Part shown: positions 61,071 through 64,000 of the stretch, piece after piece
Layout of the letters: each line of letters begins with the position of its first letter
Position numbering within the stretch: the first letter of the stretch is position 1
Assembly (NCBI RefSeq): GCF_035920345.1
Contig: NZ_CP109149.1
Location: 3,658,001-3,722,000 of the forward strand
DNA: 64,000 nucleotides
Direction: 5' to 3'
DNA from: Nocardia vinacea
GTDB taxonomy: Bacteria; Actinomycetota; Actinomycetes; Mycobacteriales; Mycobacteriaceae
Notes under the pieces: model-generated
Database searches by the model: none
Told to the model about the DNA's origin: nothing
Seen by the model: the letters and a program-made list of their open reading frames with translations, nothing else
Position numbers and translations under genes: made by a program

Positions 61071-61524
61071 AGTTGGGGCCGAGTGACCAACGCCCGCAGG
61101 GGCATCGCGATCCCTCAGACGGGATACGTACTGGTTCGGCGGCTGGTTCCGGGGTGCGGTAGCGGTCAACGCGGCGGCGGCTTGTGTAGCGGCGGAAAGT
61201 GTTTCGATCGGCCAGGCCCGATCACGCATCGACACCGGACGGTGTCGCTTCCAGTCTGCGACGCCCGATGGCCGCCAACCACCCTCGACCCGCTACAGCG
61301 GTGATCTCACTGACGGGCCCTCGGTCTGATTGGCGGAAGAGTAGGATTTTTTTTCCGCAGAGCAGTGCGGGTGTAGCGGCGTTTTCGGCGCTCGAAGCAC
61401 TGAGGATGATCGGCGATTTATACGTTGCGCGGTGTGATGCCGCGACGGTGTGTCGATTTGTGAGCTACAGGTTCGCCGCGCTCGGTCACTGCCCCGGATT
61501 TCCACACACATCGGAGGTCGGGAG
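61071..61524. other. Catalase upstream region
   Basis: No gene was recognised. A run of eight or nine T at about 61347-61356 stands out in the GC-rich DNA. The stretch most likely contains the catalase promoter. No clear regulator site (such as an OxyR or FurA box) could be named by eye. Confidence 0.4.
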
Positions 61525-62997
61525 ATGAATACCTCACAGTCGAAACTGACAACAGATTCGGGTATTCCGGTTGAAAGCGACGAGTTTTCGCTGACTGTCG
61601 GTCCCGGAGGCCCGATTCTGCTGCAGGATGCCTATCTGATCGAGCAGATGGCTCAGTTCAACCGGGAGCGGATCACAGAGCGGCAGCCGCACGCCAAGGG
61701 CAGCGGCGCGTTCGGCCGGTTCGAGGTCACCCGTGACCTCAGTGCCTATACCAAAGCGGCGGTGTTCCAGCCGGGCACCTCGACCCGATTGGTGGCCAGA
61801 TTCTCGCAGGTGGCCGGGGAGCGCGGATACCCCGACACAGTGCGGGACCTGCGGGGGTTCGCGCTGAAGTTCTACACCAGCGAAGGCAACTACGACATGG
61901 TCGGCAACGCCACGCCGATCTTCTTCGTGAAGGACCCGCTGCACTTCCAGCATTTCATCCGTTCGCAGAAGCGCCGTGCCGACAACAACCTGCGCGACAA
62001 CGACATGCAGTGGGACTTCTGGACGCTGCTGCCCGAAACCGCGCACCAGGTGATCTGGCTGATGGGCGACCGCGGTATACCGCGTACGTGGCGGCACATG
62101 AACGGCTACAGCTCGCATGCGTACATGTGGATCAACGCCACGGGCGAGCGGTTCTGGGTGAAGTATCAATTCAAGACAGATCAGGGCATCCAGTGCTACA
62201 CCCAGACCGAAGCCGACCTGCTCGCCGGGACCGACCCCGACTACCACACCCGTGATTTGTTCGAGGCGATCGAGCACGGCGAGCACCCGAGCTGGACGCT
62301 GTTTGTGCAGATCATGGCCTTCGATGATGCCGCAGGCTATCGGTTCAACCCATTCGACCTGACCAAGGTGTGGCCGCACGGCGACTACCCACTCATCGAG
62401 GTCGGACGGCTGACCCTGGACCGCAACCCGGTCGACAATCACACTCAAATCGAGCAGCTCGCCTTCCAGCCCAACAATCTGGTCCCAGGTATCGGGCCGA
62501 GCCCGGACCGGATGCTGCTGGCGCGCCTGTTCTCCTACGCCGACGCGCACCGCGCCCGGCTAGGCGTGAACTACGAGCAAATCCCGGTCAACGCACCGGT
62601 CGTGCCCGTGCACACCTACAGCAAAGACGGCATGATGCGGATCCAGAACCGCACCGACCCGGTTTATGCACCCAATTCCAAGGGCGGACCGCGCGCCGAC
62701 AGCGAGCACTACCCACCCGCCAGTTGGTACACAGACGGCGACATCATGCGTACCGCCTATGAACGACACCGCGAAGACGACGATTGGGGCCAAGCGGGAA
62801 CCCTCGTCCGCACCGTGATGGATGCTGCAGCACGCGATCGCCTCGTCGACAACATCGTGAGCCACCTGCTGGCCGGCGTGACCGAGCCGGTCCTGAAACG
62901 TGTCTTCGAATACCTGCGCAACGTCGACACCAGCCTGGGTGACCGAGTCGAACACGACGTTCACGCACACAAAGGTGTCCACGCGGCCAAGTCCTGA
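61525..62997 (+). CDS. katA: Monofunctional heme catalase
   Basis: The ATG at 61525 follows GGAGGTCGGGAG and gives 490 residues, the normal size of a small-subunit catalase. The distal His is in ERQPHAKGSGAFGRFEVT, the distal Asn in GNATPIFFVKDPLHF, and the heme-ligand Tyr in LLARLFSYADAHRARLG. It removes H2O2 in the cytoplasm, useful next to oxygenase pathways but probably a housekeeping gene of the chromosome flank. The gene symbol is used for the family; the exact orthologue was not tested. Confidence 0.93.
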   Translation: MNTSQSKLTTDSGIPVESDEFSLTVGPGGPILLQDAYLIEQMAQFNRERITERQPHAKGSGAFGRFEVTRDLSAYTKAAVFQPGTSTRLVARFSQVAGERGYPDTVRDLRGFALKFYTSEGNYDMVGNATPIFFVKDPLHFQHFIRSQKRRADNNLRDNDMQWDFWTLLPETAHQVIWLMGDRGIPRTWRHMNGYSSHAYMWINATGERFWVKYQFKTDQGIQCYTQTEADLLAGTDPDYHTRDLFEAIEHGEHPSWTLFVQIMAFDDAAGYRFNPFDLTKVWPHGDYPLIEVGRLTLDRNPVDNHTQIEQLAFQPNNLVPGIGPSPDRMLLARLFSYADAHRARLGVNYEQIPVNAPVVPVHTYSKDGMMRIQNRTDPVYAPNSKGGPRADSEHYPPASWYTDGDIMRTAYERHREDDDWGQAGTLVRTVMDAAARDRLVDNIVSHLLAGVTEPVLKRVFEYLRNVDTSLGDRVEHDVHAHKGVHAAKS

Positions 62998-63122
62998 TCA
63001 CAGCCGCATCGACCTGAGGCGCATCGCAGGCAAGGAGTCCAGGCGATCGCCCGCGATAAGTGAACCGCTCCGGATCCGGCATCGATACCAGTGGCGCAGG
63101 CGGCGGAAAGGCAAGGTGGCGA

Positions 63123-64000
63123 GTGCAAGGCAGCAATGATTCCGGCCATCGAGACGAGTCGGACACGCAGCCCGACCACGGTGCCGATCCCGCACCGGAT
63201 CGGTGGCTGAACAGGGTCACGCTCACCCGGCGAAGTGCGCTGATGGGGATGACGACGGTGGCCGGTGTCGCCGCGGTGGACGTCGGTGCGTTTGCCTTCG
63301 CGGGCGGCTGGCTGCGGCCCGACGCGCTGACACCCGCACGGTTCGTCGACCGGTTCGAACATGCGTACGGGCGTCACGACGGTTTCCGGCGCAACCATGC
63401 CAAGGGCCTCAGCGCCAGCGGGACCTTCCAAAGCAACGGTGCCGGTACCGCGGTGTGCAAGTCGACCGTGTTCAAAGCCGGGACGGTTCCGGTGATCGGC
63501 CGGTTTTCGCTTTCCGGCGGACTGCCCGATCAGCCCGACAAACCGGACACGGTTCGCGGCCTGGCACTGCTGTTCTTGCCGCCCGGTGGCCAACAGTGGC
63601 GCACCGCGATGGTCAACATCCCGGTCTTCGTCGACAGCACACCGCAGGGATTCTACGAACGACTGCTCGCCACCAAGCCGGTGCCGGAGACCGGCAAGCC
63701 TGACCCGCAGCTGATGGCCGCGTTTTTGGCCCGCCACCCCGAGTCCGCCGCCGCCATGAAGATCATCAACCAGTCCCCGCCCAGTTCGGGGTTCGCCAAC
63801 AGCACCTTTCACGGGCTCAACGCGTTTCATTTCACCAACGACACGGGCGCCACCGCTCCCGTCCGCTGGGTGGCAGTCCCGCTACAAAACGGTCAGCCCA
63901 CCGGTGCCCCGCCGTCGGCACAGAACGACTACCTGTTCGACGCCCTGATCGAAGCGGTAGCACGCGGCCCGCTGAGCTGGCGGCTGATCCTGACCATCGG
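63123..64000 (+). CDS. Tat-exported catalase-related peroxidase, partial (runs off the window)
   Basis: The GTG at 63123 opens 292 codons up to the window edge. A twin-arginine signal LTRRSALMGMTTVAGVAAVD is followed by the SrpA-like catalase fold: RNHAKGLSASGTFQSNG with the distal His, GRFSLSGGLPDQPDKPDTVR, and STFHGLNAFHFTN. Such short catalase-like proteins are exported and lack the C-terminal parts of true catalases. The heme-ligand Tyr lies beyond the edge. It follows the catalase gene by 125 nt and may be expressed with it. Confidence 0.85.
   Translation, partial: MQGSNDSGHRDESDTQPDHGADPAPDRWLNRVTLTRRSALMGMTTVAGVAAVDVGAFAFAGGWLRPDALTPARFVDRFEHAYGRHDGFRRNHAKGLSASGTFQSNGAGTAVCKSTVFKAGTVPVIGRFSLSGGLPDQPDKPDTVRGLALLFLPPGGQQWRTAMVNIPVFVDSTPQGFYERLLATKPVPETGKPDPQLMAAFLARHPESAAAMKIINQSPPSSGFANSTFHGLNAFHFTNDTGATAPVRWVAVPLQNGQPTGAPPSAQNDYLFDALIEAVARGPLSWRLILTI

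Noticed and set aside
1..64000. CRISPR array
   Set aside because: No series of regularly spaced identical repeats was seen; the only short tandem repeat is the two-unit element at 10726-10787.

Overview
This is a high-GC window from an actinobacterium, most likely Mycobacteriales (Rhodococcus, Nocardia or Gordonia type). The clues are the GC-rich third-position codon use, many GTG starts, 4-nt ATGA/GTGA gene overlaps, a PknK-type Ser/Thr kinase at the left edge, and actinobacterial-style ring-hydroxylating dioxygenases with [3Fe-4S] ferredoxins. The genus is inferred, not shown. No rRNA, tRNA or CRISPR array was seen.

The window reads as a large catabolic island for aromatic compounds, bounded by gene debris. 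Left border (1-3.0 kb): the N-terminus of a protein kinase, a CoA-transferase gene split into opposite-strand pieces, a decayed IS481-type element and an MFS transporter tail. Module 1 (3.1-10.7 kb, minus strand): a complete three-component ring-hydroxylating dioxygenase (alpha, beta, [3Fe-4S] ferredoxin, reductase), then a cis-diol dehydrogenase, a DUF1100-type alpha/beta hydrolase, a cyclase-family hydrolase and a fumarylacetoacetate hydrolase-family protein. Its promoter region carries a perfectly adjacent 31-bp tandem repeat. Next come a plus-strand ornithine-cyclodeaminase-like/aldehyde dehydrogenase/DapA-like aldolase group (11.1-14.7 kb), two tandem LysR regulators (14.7-16.6 kb), and a plus-strand operon with a VOC extradiol dioxygenase, an SDR, an MhpA-like flavin hydroxylase, a C-C hydrolase and an MhpB/LigB-type extradiol dioxygenase (16.75-22.15 kb). 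After a broken chimeric gene there is a P450/reductase/PadR operon (23.7-26.5 kb).

Module 2 (27.1-35.4 kb, minus strand) is a diverged copy of module 1 in the same gene order. It lacks the electron-transfer genes inside the operon, but adds a VOC extradiol dioxygenase, an ACMSD/LigY-like amidohydrolase and a tiny winged-helix protein at its head. Its ferredoxin and reductase lie across the divergent promoter behind a third LysR gene (35.5-38.1 kb). The copy of the cyclase gene here has a C-terminal frameshift.

Module 3 (38.5-52.9 kb) is a different, phenylpropionate/biphenyl-like pathway arranged as two divergent operons. Rightward: dioxygenase alpha, Rieske ferredoxin, reductase, beta, MhpC-like hydrolase, diol dehydrogenase, acyl-CoA ligase, a GNAT-like protein and a small membrane protein. 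Leftward: MDR dehydrogenase, LigB dioxygenase, a second hydrolase, and the hydratase/acetaldehyde dehydrogenase/aldolase trio that ends in central metabolites. Two identical-spaced palindromes (TGTGCCG-N5-CGGCAC) mark its promoters. Its regulators follow: XRE-cupin, TetR and IclR, with a 37-bp repeated operator-like element.

Right border (55.4-61.5 kb): truncated acyl-CoA dehydrogenase, LuxR, AMP-ligase, DUF2637-like and YnfA-like pieces around a SpoVT/AbrB-like protein coupled to a tyrosine recombinase. The window ends with a monofunctional catalase and a Tat-exported catalase-related protein, which look like ordinary chromosome.

Taken together, the genes supply at least three oxygenase entry points, four extradiol ring-cleavage enzymes, six alpha/beta hydrolases and one complete lower pathway. 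Substrates cannot be read from sequence alone.
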